Shown: positions 49,704 to 59,895, numbered from the stretch's first letter. The stretch: 64,000 nucleotides of DNA from Pseudomonas kielensis (GCF_014236655.1 NZ_JACMYG010000004.1:266643-330642), one strand, 5' to 3'. The notes: generated from the letters alone by a model not told the origin. Numbers and translations are program-made.

Positions 49704-50753
49704 ATGGATATCAAGACTGCCCTGAGCCGTATCGTCGGCCACCTGGACCTGAGCACTGAGGAAATGCGCGATGTGATGCGCGAAATCATGACCGGGCAAT
49801 GCACGGACGCACAGATTGGCGCGTTCATGATGGCCATGCGCATGAAGAGCGAGAGCATCGACGAAATCGTCGGCGCCGTGTCGGTGATGCGCGAACTGGC
49901 GGACCGGGTCGAGCTGAAAACCCTCGATGGCGTGGTGGATGTGGTAGGCACCGGCGGCGACGGTGCGAACATTTTCAACGTCTCGACCGCTTCTTCTTTT
50001 GTGGTGGCAGCTGCCGGCTGCACCGTGGCTAAACACGGTAACCGTGCCGTCTCGGGCAAGAGTGGCAGCGCCGACTTGCTGGAGGCCGCCGGGATCTACC
50101 TGAATCTGACGCCGGTGCAGGTGGCACGTTGCATCGACAACGTTGGTATTGGTTTTATGTTTGCCCAATCCCACCATCGTGCGATGAAGTATGCGGCAGG
50201 TCCGCGGCGGGACCTGGGTTTGCGCACGCTGTTCAACATGCTTGGCCCGCTTACGAATCCGGCCGGTGTGAAACATCAGGTGGTGGGGGTGTTCAGTCAG
50301 GCGTTGTGCCGGCCGTTGGCCGAGGTATTGCAACGTCTGGGCAGCCAACACGTGCTGGTGGTGCATTCTAAGGATGGCCTGGATGAGTTCAGTCTGGCGG
50401 CGCCGACGTTTGTCGCCGAACTGAAGAATGACCAGATCACCGAGTATTGGGTCGAACCTGAAGACCTGGGCATGAAGAGCCAGAGTTTGCACGGTCTGGC
50501 AGTGGAAAGCCCGGCGGCTTCGCTGGAACTGATTCGCGATGCACTGGGTCGCCGTAAAACCGAGAACGGCCAGAAAGCGGCCGAAATGATTGTGCTCAAC
50601 GCGGGTGCTGCGCTGTATGCCGCTGATCATGCGAGCAGTCTGAAAGAGGGCGTTGCCCTGGCTCATGACGCATTGCACACCGGCCTAGCGCGCGAGAAGC
50701 TCGAAGAGTTGGGTGCATTTACTGCGGTATTCAAAGTGGAGAATGAAGCATGA
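49704..50753 (+). CDS. trpD: Anthranilate phosphoribosyltransferase
   Basis: A 349-residue enzyme joining anthranilate and PRPP. Motifs: [20 protein letters not shown] (PRPP site, about 79-98), [20 protein letters not shown], and [20 protein letters not shown]. Second gene of trpGDC; the stop overlaps trpC by four bases. Confidence 0.98.
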   Translation: MDIKTALSRIVGHLDLSTEEMRDVMREIMTGQCTDAQIGAFMMAMRMKSESIDEIVGAVSVMRELADRVELKTLDGVVDVVGTGGDGANIFNVSTASSFVVAAAGCTVAKHGNRAVSGKSGSADLLEAAGIYLNLTPVQVARCIDNVGIGFMFAQSHHRAMKYAAGPRRDLGLRTLFNMLGPLTNPAGVKHQVVGVFSQALCRPLAEVLQRLGSQHVLVVHSKDGLDEFSLAAPTFVAELKNDQITEYWVEPEDLGMKSQSLHGLAVESPAASLELIRDALGRRKTENGQKAAEMIVLNAGAALYAADHASSLKEGVALAHDALHTGLAREKLEELGAFTAVFKVENEA

Positions 50754-51586
50754 GTGTACCGACGGTGCTCGAGAAAATTCTCGCCCGCAAAGTTGAGGAA
50801 GTCGCTGAGCGTAGCGCTCGCGTGACACTGGCCGAACTGGAAGCCCTGGCAAAGGTTGCAGATGCACCTCGTGGTTTTGCCAATGCGTTGATCAAGCAAG
50901 CCAAGCTCAAGCAGCCGGCGGTCATCGCCGAAATCAAGAAAGCGTCACCAAGCAAAGGGGTGATCCGCGAGCACTTCGTTCCTGACGAAATCGCGGTCAG
51001 CTACGAGAAGGGCGGGGCAACCTGCCTTTCGGTGCTGACCGATGTCGATTACTTCCAGGGTGCAGATAGATACCTGCAACAGGCTCGCGCGGCGTGCAAC
51101 CTGCCGGTGATTCGCAAGGACTTCATGATTGATCCGTACCAGATCGTTGAAGCCCGTGCACTGGGCGCCGATTGTGTGTTGCTGATCGTCTCCGCGCTGG
51201 ACGACGTCAAGATGGCTGAGCTGGCGGCCGTTGCCAAAGGCGTTGGCCTCGACGTACTGGTGGAAGTTCACGATGGTGACGAGCTGGAGCGGGCATTAAA
51301 CATCCTCGACACGCCGCTGGTTGGGGTTAACAACCGCAACCTGCATACGTTTGAAGTGAATCTGGAAACCACCCTCGATCTGTTGCCGCGCATCCCTCGC
51401 GATCGCCTGGTGATCACCGAAAGTGGCATCCTCAACCGAGCGGATGTCGAGCTGATGGAAATCAGTGAGGTGTATTCGTTCCTGGTGGGTGAAGCCTTCA
51501 TGCGCGCCGAGAACCCTGGGACGGAGCTGCAACGTCTGTTCTTCCCGGAGCGTGGTGTGCCGATCAGCGGTTCTACACTCGACTGA
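50750..51586 (+). CDS. trpC: Indole-3-glycerol phosphate synthase
   Basis: A 278-residue TIM-barrel enzyme: [20 protein letters not shown] with the catalytic lysine and KASPSKG motif, [40 protein letters not shown] and the C-terminal [15 protein letters not shown]. It closes the indole ring in Trp synthesis. Monofunctional (no fused TrpF), as usual in Pseudomonas. Last gene before an intrinsic terminator. Confidence 0.98.
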   Translation: MSVPTVLEKILARKVEEVAERSARVTLAELEALAKVADAPRGFANALIKQAKLKQPAVIAEIKKASPSKGVIREHFVPDEIAVSYEKGGATCLSVLTDVDYFQGADRYLQQARAACNLPVIRKDFMIDPYQIVEARALGADCVLLIVSALDDVKMAELAAVAKGVGLDVLVEVHDGDELERALNILDTPLVGVNNRNLHTFEVNLETTLDLLPRIPRDRLVITESGILNRADVELMEISEVYSFLVGEAFMRAENPGTELQRLFFPERGVPISGSTLD

Positions 51587-51603
51587 ACCCGATTTAATCA
51601 AGA

Positions 51604-51626
51604 AGCCGGCGATGCCGGCTTTTTTG
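51604..51626 (+). terminator. trpGDC terminator
   Basis: AAGCCGGC/GCCGGCTT with loop GAT and a T-run of six, 18 bases after trpC. Confidence 0.92.
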
Positions 51627-51652
51627 TATCCACAGCCAAGGATTTGCCTGCC

Positions 51653-52354
51653 ATGACCCAACCCATTGCCTTGACCGTCGAAGCGGGCCTGCAAGCTGAG
51701 CAGGATTTGCTGGCGACGGTGTGTGCCGGCGACCAGGATTTCGCTCTGCTGTTCTGGCAGCCAAGCGATCGTGCGCTGGTCATGCCCCGGCGCTTGAGCC
51801 GTTTGCCGGGGTTCGACGCCGCCTGTGCGGCGTCGGCCGCCAATGGCTGGCCGGTATTATTGCGTGAAACCGGGGGGGAGCCGGTGCCGCAGTCGGCGGC
51901 GACCATCAATATTGCGCTGGTCTATGCGCCGCCGCGCCACGAAGGTGATCACGCACGCATCGAGACCGCCTATCGGCGCCTGTGCGATCCGATTTGCACG
52001 TTGCTGACGGAGCTGGGCGGCAAGGCATCGTTGGGGGAGGTGGAGGGGGCGTTCTGTGATGGACGCTTCAACGTCAACCTCGACGGTCGCAAGATGGTTG
52101 GCACCGCGCAACGCTGGCGCCAGAGCAAGGGTGGGCAGCGGCCGGTAGGGTTGGTGCATGGTGCATTGCTGCTGGACGATGAGCGTGAGTCGATGGTGCA
52201 GGCAGTCAACCGGTTTAACGAGGTGTGCGGCCTTGAGCAGCGGGTGCGTGCGGCAAGTCATATCGCCCTGCATGAACAATTCGCCGCTCCCCAGGCTATT
52301 GAGCGCCTGGACACGTTGTATCGGCAGATGCTGGCCGAAGTGCTGGCGCCTTAG
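51653..52354 (+). CDS. Lipoate-protein ligase A-like protein
   Basis: A 233-residue protein with the BPL/LplA/LipB catalytic plan: [20 protein letters not shown] (the R...P..G start of the fold), then [20 protein letters not shown], where the lysine of GRKxVGxAQ is the lipoyl-AMP-binding residue in LplA, and [10 protein letters not shown]. It might attach or transfer lipoyl or another acyl group; conserved in this place in fluorescens-type genomes as far as I recall. ATG 51653 with AAGGA upstream. The stop overlaps the end of the convergent vfr gene by four bases. Confidence 0.75.
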   Translation: MTQPIALTVEAGLQAEQDLLATVCAGDQDFALLFWQPSDRALVMPRRLSRLPGFDAACAASAANGWPVLLRETGGEPVPQSAATINIALVYAPPRHEGDHARIETAYRRLCDPICTLLTELGGKASLGEVEGAFCDGRFNVNLDGRKMVGTAQRWRQSKGGQRPVGLVHGALLLDDERESMVQAVNRFNEVCGLEQRVRAASHIALHEQFAAPQAIERLDTLYRQMLAEVLAP

Positions 52355-52995
52355 CGGGTGCCGAACACCACCATGGTCTTGCCCTTGACGTTCACCAGGT
52401 TGCGCTCTTCCAGGTCCTTGAGTACGCGCCCGACCATTTCCCGAGAGCAGCCGACGATTCGGCCGATTTCCTGACGGGTGACTTTGATTTGCATACCGTC
52501 GGGGTGGGTCATGGCGTCGGGTTGTTTGCACAGCTCCAGCAGGCAGCGCGCAACCCGGCCGGTGACGTCGAAGAACGCCAGGTCACCGACCTTGCGTGTG
52601 GTGTTACGCAGACGCTGGGCAATCTGCCCGCTGAGCACGTAGAGAATGTCGGGGTCGTGCTGGGACAGTTCGCGGAATTTGCTGTAGCTGATCTCGGCGA
52701 CTTCGCACTCGACCTTGGCGCGCACCCACGCACTGCGTTCTTGCTCCTGGCCTGCTTGCTCAAACAAACCCAATTCGCCAAAAAAGTCCCCAGGGTTGAG
52801 GTAGGCGATGATCATTTCCCGGCCTTCGTCATCCTCGATCAGGATGGTGACTGAACCCTTGATAATGAAAAACAGTGTGTCGGAACGGTCACCTGCACAA
52901 ATGATATTGCTCTTGGCCTGGTAGCGACGGCGCTGGCAATGCATCAGGAGCTTGTCGAGGTTCTTGATCTTGGGGGTTGGGGTAATAGCAACCAT
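52351..52995 (-). CDS. vfr: cAMP-responsive transcription regulator Vfr
   Basis: A 214-residue CRP/FNR-family protein. The cyclic-nucleotide domain (about 15-130) has [20 protein letters not shown], and the cAMP pocket [12 protein letters not shown] with RSAWVRAK; the C-terminal winged HTH (about 155-214) shows [20 protein letters not shown]. It binds TGTGA-N6-TCACA-like sites and, in P. aeruginosa, controls virulence and motility genes. Start ATG 52995 ([17 protein letters not shown]) matches the family; the frame upstream is not conserved. Divergent from the osmC-type gene. Confidence 0.96.
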   Translation of the reverse strand: MVAITPTPKIKNLDKLLMHCQRRRYQAKSNIICAGDRSDTLFFIIKGSVTILIEDDEGREMIIAYLNPGDFFGELGLFEQAGQEQERSAWVRAKVECEVAEISYSKFRELSQHDPDILYVLSGQIAQRLRNTTRKVGDLAFFDVTGRVARCLLELCKQPDAMTHPDGMQIKVTRQEIGRIVGCSREMVGRVLKDLEERNLVNVKGKTMVVFGTR

Positions 52996-53233
52996 GGTTG
53001 AATCCCGAAAAGACTGCACGGTATGACGTGGTTGTTTTTATGAGGCGCTGCAGAGCGTGCGTTTTAGGGTGGGTGTCGCGCCAGTGAATTGGCGCCAGCT
53101 TAACAGACACATTCTTTCGTCATTAGAGAAATTATCAATGACCGCGGCGGCTGGCTCGTGCTGCAGTGGCACGCTGCCTATCCCAAGCCCTGTGCTAAGC
53201 TGGCGACCCTTTTTTTACAGTGGAGACTTGGCG

Positions 53234-53656
53234 ATGAAGGCACGCATCCAATGGGCTGGCGAAGCCATGTTCCTCGGTGAATCCGGCAGTGGTCACGTCG
53301 TGGTCATGGACGGTCCGCCCGAGGCCGGTGGTCGCAACCTTGGGGTTCGGCCGATGGAAATGCTCCTGCTCGGCGTGGGCGGTTGCAGCAATTTCGACGT
53401 GGTCAGCATCCTCAAGAAGTCGCGCCAGGCGGTGGAAAGCTGCGAAGCCTTCCTTGAAGCCGAGCGTGCGACTGAAGATCCCAAGGTATTCACCAAGATC
53501 CACATGCATTTTGTCGTCAAGGGTCGGGCGCTCAAGGAAGCCCAGGTCAAGCGTGCCATCGAGTTGTCGGCAGAGAAGTACTGCTCGGCATCGATCATGC
53601 TGGGGGCTGCGGGCGTTGCCATCACCCACGACTACGAAATCATCGAGCTGGGTTGA
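53234..53656 (+). CDS. OsmC family protein (YhfA-like)
   Basis: A 140-residue OsmC/Ohr-fold protein. MKARIQWAGEAMFLGESGSG start, PMEMLLLGVGGCSNFDVVSI with the first redox cysteine (about residue 55), and SAEKYCSASIMLGAAGVAIT with the second (about 119). Members may reduce peroxides or bind small ligands; the vfr-osmC pair is kept next to crp in enterobacteria too. ATG 53234 preceded by TGGAGAC. Ends before a two-way terminator. Confidence 0.88.
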   Translation: MKARIQWAGEAMFLGESGSGHVVVMDGPPEAGGRNLGVRPMEMLLLGVGGCSNFDVVSILKKSRQAVESCEAFLEAERATEDPKVFTKIHMHFVVKGRALKEAQVKRAIELSAEKYCSASIMLGAAGVAITHDYEIIELG

Positions 53657-53715
53657 GTCGAGTTCGTCATCGCGAAGGGGGGGGCAGGGCCTTTTAATGC
53701 GATTGCTGCGGGTAC

Positions 53716-53748
53716 AAAAAAGGGCGCTGAGATCAGCGCCCTTTTTTT
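53716..53748. terminator. Bidirectional terminator osmC-type gene / coq7
   Basis: GGGCGCTGA-GA-TCAGCGCCC flanked by six As and seven Ts; serves both convergent genes. Confidence 0.93.
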
Positions 53749-53767
53749 GTCCCGGTGTCGAGGTGTG

Positions 53768-54415
53768 TCAAATGCGGTAGGTACTTTTGGTCATGACCTT
53801 GGCCAACAGGCTCATGCCGAACTTCACCGGCGCCGGGAAGCGGAAACCGCCGGCATCCAGCGCACTTTCGGCGTGCTGTTCTTCGTCAATGCGCATCTGC
53901 TCAAGAATGGCCCGCGACTTCTCGTCCTCGGCCGGCAGTTGCTCCAGGTGTTCATTCAGGTGCTTGCAGACCTGATCTTCGGTCGCGGCGACGAAACCCA
54001 GACTGACTTTGTCGCTGATCAACCCGGCTACTGCACCGATGCCGAACGACATGCCGTAGAACAACGGGTTGAGGATGCTGGTATGGCTACCCAGTTGGCG
54101 GATGCGTTGTTCGCACCAGACCAGATGATCGATCTCTTCCTCGGCCGCATGCTCCATCGCTGCCCGCACTTGCGGCAGCTTGGCGGTCAGGGCCTGGCCT
54201 TGATACAGCGCCTGGGCACAGACTTCACCGGTATGGTTGATGCGCATCAGGCCGGCGACGTGCCGGGTGTCTTCGTCGCTCATTTTGCTTTCTGGCTGCA
54301 GGATGGCCGGAGACGGGCGATAAGGCTGGCCACTGAAGGGCAGCAAGGTGCGCATCGCGGTATCGGCTTGCAACAGAAGACGGTCAATGGGCGAGTAGTG
54401 ACGTTGGGTAGTCAT
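53768..54415 (-). CDS. coq7: 2-nonaprenyl-3-methyl-6-methoxy-1,4-benzoquinol hydroxylase Coq7
   Basis: A 215-residue diiron hydroxylase for a late ring hydroxylation in ubiquinone synthesis. Metal ligands are visible: [18 protein letters not shown] (E near 65), [16 protein letters not shown] (E and H near 95-100) and [12 protein letters not shown] (E and H near 180). Pseudomonads use Coq7 in place of flavin UbiF. ATG 54415 is preceded by GGAGG. Confidence 0.95.
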   Translation of the reverse strand: MTTQRHYSPIDRLLLQADTAMRTLLPFSGQPYRPSPAILQPESKMSDEDTRHVAGLMRINHTGEVCAQALYQGQALTAKLPQVRAAMEHAAEEEIDHLVWCEQRIRQLGSHTSILNPLFYGMSFGIGAVAGLISDKVSLGFVAATEDQVCKHLNEHLEQLPAEDEKSRAILEQMRIDEEQHAESALDAGGFRFPAPVKFGMSLLAKVMTKSTYRI

Positions 54416-54520
54416 GCTGACCTCCGGGAAGAATCTCGGCGGCCAGTTTACCGCAATCGGTAGGGGAAGGTTTGCCCTGGGTCATGACGATTGACGACAC
54501 GACCCGGAGCAACAGGGGGA

Positions 54521-54859
54521 TCAGCCCGGCGGCCAGTGCATCTGGCGTTGACCCAGGACGTGCATATGAATGTGGTAGACGGTCTGCCCACCCTGTTCAT
54601 TGCAGTTCATCACCACACGAAAGCCTTCTTCGCAGCCCAGTTCCAGCGCCAGGCGTTGGGCGGTGAACAGAATATGCCCGGCCAGCGCCTTGTCGTCCTC
54701 GGTGAGGTCGTTGAGGGTGCGCACCGGTTTCTTCGGGATGACCAGGAAGTGCACGGGTGCCTGCGGGGCGATGTCGTGGAAGGCCAGGACCTGGTCATCC
54801 TCGTAAATGATCTTGGCAGGTATTTCTCTGTTGATGATCTTGGTGAACAGAGTATCCAC
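54521..54859 (-). CDS. hinT: HIT family purine nucleoside phosphoramidase (HinT)
   Basis: A 112-residue histidine-triad hydrolase: DTLFTKIINREIPAKIIYED at the N terminus, HFLVIPKKPVRTLNDL, and the catalytic triad QTVYHIHMHVLGQRQMHWPPG near the C terminus. Enzymes of this family remove AMP from lysine or from aminoacyl-adenylates. About 105 bases upstream of coq7 on the same strand. Confidence 0.92.
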   Translation of the reverse strand: MDTLFTKIINREIPAKIIYEDDQVLAFHDIAPQAPVHFLVIPKKPVRTLNDLTEDDKALAGHILFTAQRLALELGCEEGFRVVMNCNEQGGQTVYHIHMHVLGQRQMHWPPG

Positions 54860-54940
54860 AGCTGTTTCTCCATGTTGATGGGCCGCACTGAGTGTACTGA
54901 AGGGGCCACTCCGGCGCCCGACCTTTTATTGCGTTGTTGT

Positions 54941-55729
54941 TCAGCGCGGGCAATAGGCCTTGTTGACCATGCCGACGATGGTTCGGGTCAACCAGCGCGA
55001 GCCCAGGCGCGGCAGGAAGGCGAACCAGCGATTGCGTCGTCCGGGGATGATGATTGCGCGGTTTTTATCCAGTGCCCGCACGGTGTACAACGCCACTTCT
55101 TCGGGGCTCATCAATAGCTTGCTGGCGTTCAGTTTGCTGTCGTCCAACTGTGCGGTGCGGAAGAATGCGGTGCGGGTCGGGCCGGGACACAGCACCGAAA
55201 CCTTGACCGCACATTTTTTCAACTCTACCCGCAGGCCTTCGGAAAAGTGCAGCACGTAGGCTTTGCTGGCGTAGTAGGTGCTCATCCAGGGGCCTGGGTT
55301 GAAGGCCGCTACGGAGGCCACGTTGAGAATCTGCCCGCCACCCTGCAGGGCCATGCTGTTGCCAATGGCGTGGCACAGGCGCGTGAGGGCGAGGATGTTG
55401 ACTTCAATCAGGTCTTGCTCGGTCATCCAGTCCTGGGCCAGGAATGGCCCGCAGGTGCCGATGCCGGCGCAATTGACCAGTAGGTCGATCTGCCGCTCGC
55501 CTTCTTCGAGCTCCAGCAGAAAGCCGGACAAACGTAGCGGTTCACCCAGGTCGCAGGCGCGAAACAGCACCTCGACGCCAAAGCGCTGGGTCAATTCGAT
55601 GGCGATGCTTTCCAGCTGATCACGTTGGCGAGCCACCAGAATCAGGCTGCGGCCTCGGCGTGCCAGGGCTTCGGCCATGGCCAGACCGATGCCGCTGGAA
55701 GCGCCAGTGATCAGAGCGTAACGGGTCAT
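54941..55729 (-). CDS. Short-chain dehydrogenase/reductase
   Basis: A 262-residue classical SDR. Cofactor motif TGASSGIGLAMAEALARRG (about 8-26), NCAGIG (about 85), catalytic Ser in NVASVAAFNPGPW and YxxxK in YYASKAYVLHFSEGLRVEL (about 152-156). The arginine after the first strand (VARQRDQL) suggests NADP. Substrate unknown; members with this C-terminal hydrophobic tail are often annotated as YqjQ/DltE-like. ATG 55729 with GGAG upstream; two earlier in-frame codons are less likely. Confidence 0.85.
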   Translation of the reverse strand: MTRYALITGASSGIGLAMAEALARRGRSLILVARQRDQLESIAIELTQRFGVEVLFRACDLGEPLRLSGFLLELEEGERQIDLLVNCAGIGTCGPFLAQDWMTEQDLIEVNILALTRLCHAIGNSMALQGGGQILNVASVAAFNPGPWMSTYYASKAYVLHFSEGLRVELKKCAVKVSVLCPGPTRTAFFRTAQLDDSKLNASKLLMSPEEVALYTVRALDKNRAIIIPGRRNRWFAFLPRLGSRWLTRTIVGMVNKAYCPR

Positions 55730-55791
55730 GCAGTTCTCCATCGCAACGGCTCGCGGCCTGTGGACAGAGAGCTCACAGGTCGCCAGCGCGT

Positions 55792-56697
55792 TTATTCTTT
55801 CTCATAGTCTACAGGGGGCAGGGCAGGTTGCGCCGCATCGTCTGCCTCAACGTTTTCAGCCGGCTCGTCGATCTCGTAGCTGCTGCTCATGGTGCTTTCG
55901 TATTCTTGCGTGACGGCACTGAGGCCGCCCGCCAATGCGCCGACAAACACCACGGCAATCACCACCAGCCAAAGTCCGGCCAGCACCTTCACCGCCGTGC
56001 TGTTGGGCGGTTGCGGTGCACCGTAGCGGTTGGCGCCGGGGTTGCCCGGGATGACCGCCATCGCGATGGGAAACAGGCCGCCCACAACGGGTACCAGGTT
56101 CAGAAACCACAGCCAGCCGGACCAGCCCAGGTCATGCAGGCGCTGCACACTGATGGTGATATTCACATAGAAGTAGGCAAGCAGGCCGACGACACAAACA
56201 ATTGCCGCTAACACCATGTTATCGCTCGCCAACAGGCCCAATCCCACTGTGCCGGCGACCCCGCCCATGATCAGCAGCGCAGCCAGCGACCAGGCCAGAT
56301 ACCGCAAGCGACCGATACGGCCCTGGACGCTGAAGACCTTGAGTTCGGAAAACGTCGTGTTGACCTCACCCACTGGCGCGCGGGGCGGGGCGTAGGGAGA
56401 GGTGTCGGCCTCCGGCAGCGGCGCCGTGACGGGTTTGACTTCGCTCAGGTCGAGTTCGATCGAAGGCTCGGCCTCGATCCGCGCATCAACGCCGGTCTTT
56501 GCCAGGGCCGTGAGATAGGTGTGCGCGTCGGCTTGGGAAAGGTTGTGCTTGAGGGCGACGGGTTCGCCACTGAATAGCCGCTCGATGGCACTGACGTCAC
56601 ATTTGAACAGTTCGGCGAGATTGAGTTTCGCCGTGGTGATCTCGACGCCTGGCAGCAGGGCGCCGTCGAAGACGATCTTGAAGCGTTTTTCGCTCAT
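55792..56697 (-). CDS. DUF805 membrane protein with N-terminal cytosolic domain
   Basis: A 301-residue protein. Residues 1-90 form a soluble domain (RFKIVFDGALLPGVEITTAK, LAELFKCDVSAIERLFSGEP, ALKHNLSQADAHTYLTALAK), then a Pro-rich linker, then a DUF805 core of four transmembrane helices (about 135-250) with the family motif SVQRLHDLGWSGWLWFLNLV and PGNPGANRYG, then an acidic C-terminal tail. Function unknown. Start ATG 56697 has GGAAG upstream; an in-frame start at 56745 would add 16 residues. Confidence 0.82.
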   Translation of the reverse strand: MSEKRFKIVFDGALLPGVEITTAKLNLAELFKCDVSAIERLFSGEPVALKHNLSQADAHTYLTALAKTGVDARIEAEPSIELDLSEVKPVTAPLPEADTSPYAPPRAPVGEVNTTFSELKVFSVQGRIGRLRYLAWSLAALLIMGGVAGTVGLGLLASDNMVLAAIVCVVGLLAYFYVNITISVQRLHDLGWSGWLWFLNLVPVVGGLFPIAMAVIPGNPGANRYGAPQPPNSTAVKVLAGLWLVVIAVVFVGALAGGLSAVTQEYESTMSSSYEIDEPAENVEADDAAQPALPPVDYEKE

Positions 56698-56774
56698 GCC
56701 GGTACTTCCTTGTCGCGATTGATCGGGGGGCATTGCCTGGGTCAACCGTACCCGGCTGACCCAGGGTGGATGGC

Positions 56775-57743
56775 TTAGCGCGGCCAGCGTTTGGTCAGTT
56801 GGGCCGCCAGTTCCTGCGCTTTACGGTACTCGGCATCCAGCCGGGCGACCAGTTCGTCAACGCTGGGCAGGTCGTCGATTTCACCGACGCCCTGCCCGGC
56901 AGACCATACGGTTTTCCACGCTTTGGCTTCATCGCTGATGGGCTTGAGCTTGGCGCCAAAGTTGATTTCGCCCTTGCCTTGCAGCGCTTCAAGATCAAAA
57001 CCGGCGTTGAGCAGGCTTTGGCGCATGAAACTTGCCGGTACGCCTGAGACCGCTGGCGTATGAACGATGTCTGCTGCTCTGGACGTCAGCAGCATCTGCT
57101 TGTAAGCCTCAGGTGCATGGCTTTCAGTGGTGCCGATAAACCGTGTGCCGAAGTAGGCCAGGTCCGCGCCGAGCAGTTGCGCGGCGAGAATTTCATGGCC
57201 GTGGTTCAGGCAGCCGGCCAGCAGCAGGGTCTTGTCGAAGAACTGACGGATTTCGGCAATCAGCGAGAAGGGGCTCCATGTGCCAGCGTGACCACCGGCG
57301 CCGGCGGCAACGGCGATCAAGCCATCGACCCCGGCCTCGGCGGCTTTCTCGGCATGCCGGCGGGTTGTCACGTCGTGGAACACCAGGCCGCCGTAGCTGT
57401 GCACCGCATCCACCACTTCTTTCACTGCGCCGAGACTGGTGATCACGATCGGCACTTTGTGCTCGATGCAGATCGCCAGGTCGGCCTGCAGCCGTGGATT
57501 GCTGTTGTGCACAATCAGGTTCACGGCATACGGCGCGGGGTTCTGCAGCAGCGCCAGACCCGCTTCGATCTCCTCCAGCCAGGCCTTGAAGCCGCTGCTT
57601 TCGCGCTGGTTCAGGGCCGGAAAGCTGCCCACCACGCCATTGCGGCAGCACGCCAGCACCAGCTGTGGGTTGGAGATCAGGAACATCGGCGCCGCCACGA
57701 CGGGCAGGCGCAGGTGTTGTTCAAGCAAAGCGGGCAGCGACAT
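56775..57743 (-). CDS. Nitronate monooxygenase family protein
   Basis: A 322-residue FMN-binding TIM-barrel protein: LPVVAAPMFLISNPQLVLAC start, GLIAVAAGAGGHAGTWSPFS phosphate-binding motif (about 141-160), and AQLLGADLAYFGTRFIGTTE. These enzymes oxidise propionate-3-nitronate or related nitro compounds, and some homologues are plain oxidoreductases or enoyl-ACP reductases (FabK). The GGHAGT motif fits either; the length is nearer to the nitronate monooxygenase group. Confidence 0.82.
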   Translation of the reverse strand: MSLPALLEQHLRLPVVAAPMFLISNPQLVLACCRNGVVGSFPALNQRESSGFKAWLEEIEAGLALLQNPAPYAVNLIVHNSNPRLQADLAICIEHKVPIVITSLGAVKEVVDAVHSYGGLVFHDVTTRRHAEKAAEAGVDGLIAVAAGAGGHAGTWSPFSLIAEIRQFFDKTLLLAGCLNHGHEILAAQLLGADLAYFGTRFIGTTESHAPEAYKQMLLTSRAADIVHTPAVSGVPASFMRQSLLNAGFDLEALQGKGEINFGAKLKPISDEAKAWKTVWSAGQGVGEIDDLPSVDELVARLDAEYRKAQELAAQLTKRWPR

Positions 57744-57776
57744 TGGAAGTACCCCGATGAAAAGTGTTCAGTAGGA

Positions 57777-58208
57777 TTAGAACGGCCGTACCACGACCAA
57801 AATTACAATAGCCAGCAATATCAGAACCGGCACTTCGTTGAACCAGCGATAAAAGACATGGCTGCGGGTGTTTTCGCCACGGGCAAAGCGCTTCACCTGG
57901 GCGCCGCACATGTGGTGGTAGCCGATCAGCAACACCACCAGTGTCAGCTTCGCGTGCATCCAGCCGCCCTGGGTGAAGTAGGCGCTGGGGTTGAGGCTGA
58001 TCAGCCAGCCGCCAAAGATCAGCGTGGCGATCATTGCCGGGCCCATGATGCCCCGGTACAGCTTGCGCTCCATGAGGCTGAAGCGCTCCTTGCTGATGCT
58101 GTCTTCGCTTTGAGCGTGGTAGACGAACAGGCGCGGTAGGTAAAACAGGCCGGCAAACCAGCACACGACGCTGATGATATGAAAAGCTTTGAGCCACAGA
58201 TAAAGCAT
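57777..58208 (-). CDS. hemJ: Protoporphyrinogen IX oxidase HemJ
   Basis: A 143-residue membrane protein with four predicted helices. The N-terminal LWLKAFHIISVVCWFAGLFY carries the conserved heme-ligand histidine (residue 10), followed by YLPRLFVYH, the MERKLYRGIMGPAM motif, and GGWMHAKLTLVVLLIGYHHM. HemJ oxidises protoporphyrinogen IX in heme synthesis in bacteria lacking HemG/HemY. Divergent from argC. Confidence 0.92.
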   Translation of the reverse strand: MLYLWLKAFHIISVVCWFAGLFYLPRLFVYHAQSEDSISKERFSLMERKLYRGIMGPAMIATLIFGGWLISLNPSAYFTQGGWMHAKLTLVVLLIGYHHMCGAQVKRFARGENTRSHVFYRWFNEVPVLILLAIVILVVVRPF

Positions 58209-58343
58209 TTTTAGTTATTCCCAGGTTCACGGTAGCCCGAATAGTAGAGGCTTGAGCGCCCGCACGTCACCTTGGCGGTTGTCGCAGGGGCGCGCGGCCC
58301 CTATTATCGTCGGCTTTCCAGTGGGTTCGTTGAGGGCAGGTTT

Positions 58344-59378
58344 ATGGTCAAGGTCGGTATCGTCGGCGGCACGGGTTACACCGGTGTCGAATTGCTGCGT
58401 CTGTTGGCACAGCATCCGCAAGCAGAAGTGGTGGTGATCACTTCCCGATCCGAGGCCGGTCTGGCCGTGGCTGACCTGTACCCGAACCTGCGTGGCCACT
58501 ACGATGGCCTGGCATTCAGCGTTCCGGACATCAAGACCCTGGGTGCCTGCGATGTGGTGTTCTTCGCCACCCCTCACGGCGTCGCTCACGCCCTGGCGGG
58601 CGAGTTGCTCGCGGCCGGGACCAAGGTCATCGACCTGTCCGCCGACTTCCGTCTGCAGGACGCGGATGAGTGGGCCAAGTGGTACAACCAGCCGCACGGT
58701 GCGCCAGAGTTGCTGGAGGAGGCGGTTTATGGCCTGCCGGAAGTCAACCGTGAGCAGATCAAGCAGGCTCGCCTGATTGCGGTGCCGGGTTGCTATCCAA
58801 CGGCCACTCAACTGGGTTTCCTGCCGCTGCTGGAAGCGGGTCTGGCCGACACTTCGCGCCTGATCGCTGACTGCAAGTCCGGGGTCAGCGGTGCGGGTCG
58901 CGGCGCGGCTGTCGGTTCGCTGTACTCGGAAACGTCGGAAAGCATGAAGGCCTATGCCGTCAAAGGCCACCGCCACCTGCCAGAAATTCGCCAGGGCCTG
59001 CGTCGCGCCGCTGGCCAGGACGTTGGCCTGACTTTCGTGCCGCACCTGACCCCGATGATTCGCGGCATTCACTCCACGCTGTATGCGACAGTGGTCGATC
59101 GCTCCGTTGACCTGCAGGCATTGTTCGAGAAGCGCTACGCCAACGAACCGTTCGTCGATGTCATGCCGGCTGGCAGCCACCCGGAAACCCGTAGCGTACG
59201 CGGTGCCAACGTCTGCCGGATCGCGGTGCACCGTCCGCAGGATGGCGACCTGGTGGTGGTGTTGTCGGTGATCGACAATCTGGTCAAAGGCGCCTCGGGC
59301 CAGGCGGTGCAGAACCTGAACATCCTGTTTGGCCTGGATGAACGCCTGGGGCTGTCCCACGCGGGCATGCTGCCTTAA
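58344..59378 (+). CDS. argC: N-acetyl-gamma-glutamyl-phosphate reductase
   Basis: A 344-residue NADPH-dependent enzyme of arginine synthesis. Nucleotide-binding [20 protein letters not shown] start, [20 protein letters not shown], and active-site cysteine in [19 protein letters not shown] (about residue 149), with [18 protein letters not shown] later. ATG 58344 fits the family; the frame continues upstream without conservation. Followed by an intrinsic terminator. Confidence 0.97.
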   Translation: MVKVGIVGGTGYTGVELLRLLAQHPQAEVVVITSRSEAGLAVADLYPNLRGHYDGLAFSVPDIKTLGACDVVFFATPHGVAHALAGELLAAGTKVIDLSADFRLQDADEWAKWYNQPHGAPELLEEAVYGLPEVNREQIKQARLIAVPGCYPTATQLGFLPLLEAGLADTSRLIADCKSGVSGAGRGAAVGSLYSETSESMKAYAVKGHRHLPEIRQGLRRAAGQDVGLTFVPHLTPMIRGIHSTLYATVVDRSVDLQALFEKRYANEPFVDVMPAGSHPETRSVRGANVCRIAVHRPQDGDLVVVLSVIDNLVKGASGQAVQNLNILFGLDERLGLSHAGMLP

Positions 59379-59395
59379 GCATCGCAGCGTCGAAC

Positions 59396-59421
59396 AAAAA
59401 GGCCCGTCAGCGGGCCTTTTT
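59396..59421 (+). terminator. argC terminator
   Basis: GGCCCG-TCAG-CGGGCC with A-run before and five Ts after, 18 bases past the argC stop. Confidence 0.9.
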
Positions 59422-59463
59422 GCTGTCTGGGAAGCGGGTTAGGTTGATTGCTATACCATAACA

Positions 59464-59497
59464 ATAGTTGACCGATTTTCTGGGAGAAGCGGATAAT
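59464..59497 (+). promoter_or_regulatory. erpA promoter with candidate IscR type 1 site
   Basis: TTGACC (59468-59473) and GATAAT (59492-59497) with an 18-base spacer form a good promoter, giving a leader of about 40 bases. Overlapping the -35, bases 59464-59478 (ATAGTTGACCGATTT) match 14 of 15 positions of the left half of the E. coli IscR type 1 consensus as I recall it; the right half is poor. ErpA is IscR-regulated in P. aeruginosa. Confidence 0.55.
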
Positions 59498-59544
59498 GCC
59501 CGTCATCACGCATTATGGCGGCGTAACGCCGGGAGATAGTCAGC

Positions 59545-59895
59545 ATGAGCGTCGAATCCTTCACCCCCACGGCTTTGCAATTCACCCACGGTGCCGCGCA
59601 CAAGGTGAAGAGCCTGGTCGATGAAGAGGGTAATGATCGCTTGAAGCTGCGCGTATTTGTTACGGGCGGCGGTTGTTCAGGGTTTCAATACGGCTTTACC
59701 TTCGATGAAGAAGTGGCCGATGACGACACCATCGTCGAGCGCGAAGGTGTGAGCCTGGTGGTCGACCCGATGAGCTACCAGTACCTGGCCGGTGCCGAGG
59801 TGGATTATCAGGAAGGTCTGGAAGGTTCGCGGTTTGTGATCAAGAACCCGAATGCGACAACCACCTGCGGTTGTGGCTCCTCGTTCTCGATCTGA
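59545..59895 (+). CDS. erpA: Iron-sulfur cluster insertion protein ErpA
   Basis: A 116-residue A-type carrier that delivers Fe-S clusters to apoproteins such as IspG/IspH. Three conserved cysteines are present: one in [17 protein letters not shown] (about residue 44) and two in the C-terminal [11 protein letters not shown] (108 and 110). Stand-alone gene behind its own promoter with a likely IscR element. Confidence 0.96.
   Translation: MSVESFTPTALQFTHGAAHKVKSLVDEEGNDRLKLRVFVTGGGCSGFQYGFTFDEEVADDDTIVEREGVSLVVDPMSYQYLAGAEVDYQEGLEGSRFVIKNPNATTTCGCGSSFSI

Noticed and set aside
56775..57743. FabK enoyl-ACP reductase
   Set aside because: The GGHAGT motif is shared, but neighbours have no fatty-acid genes and the N-terminal pattern is nearer to nitronate monooxygenase-like proteins.
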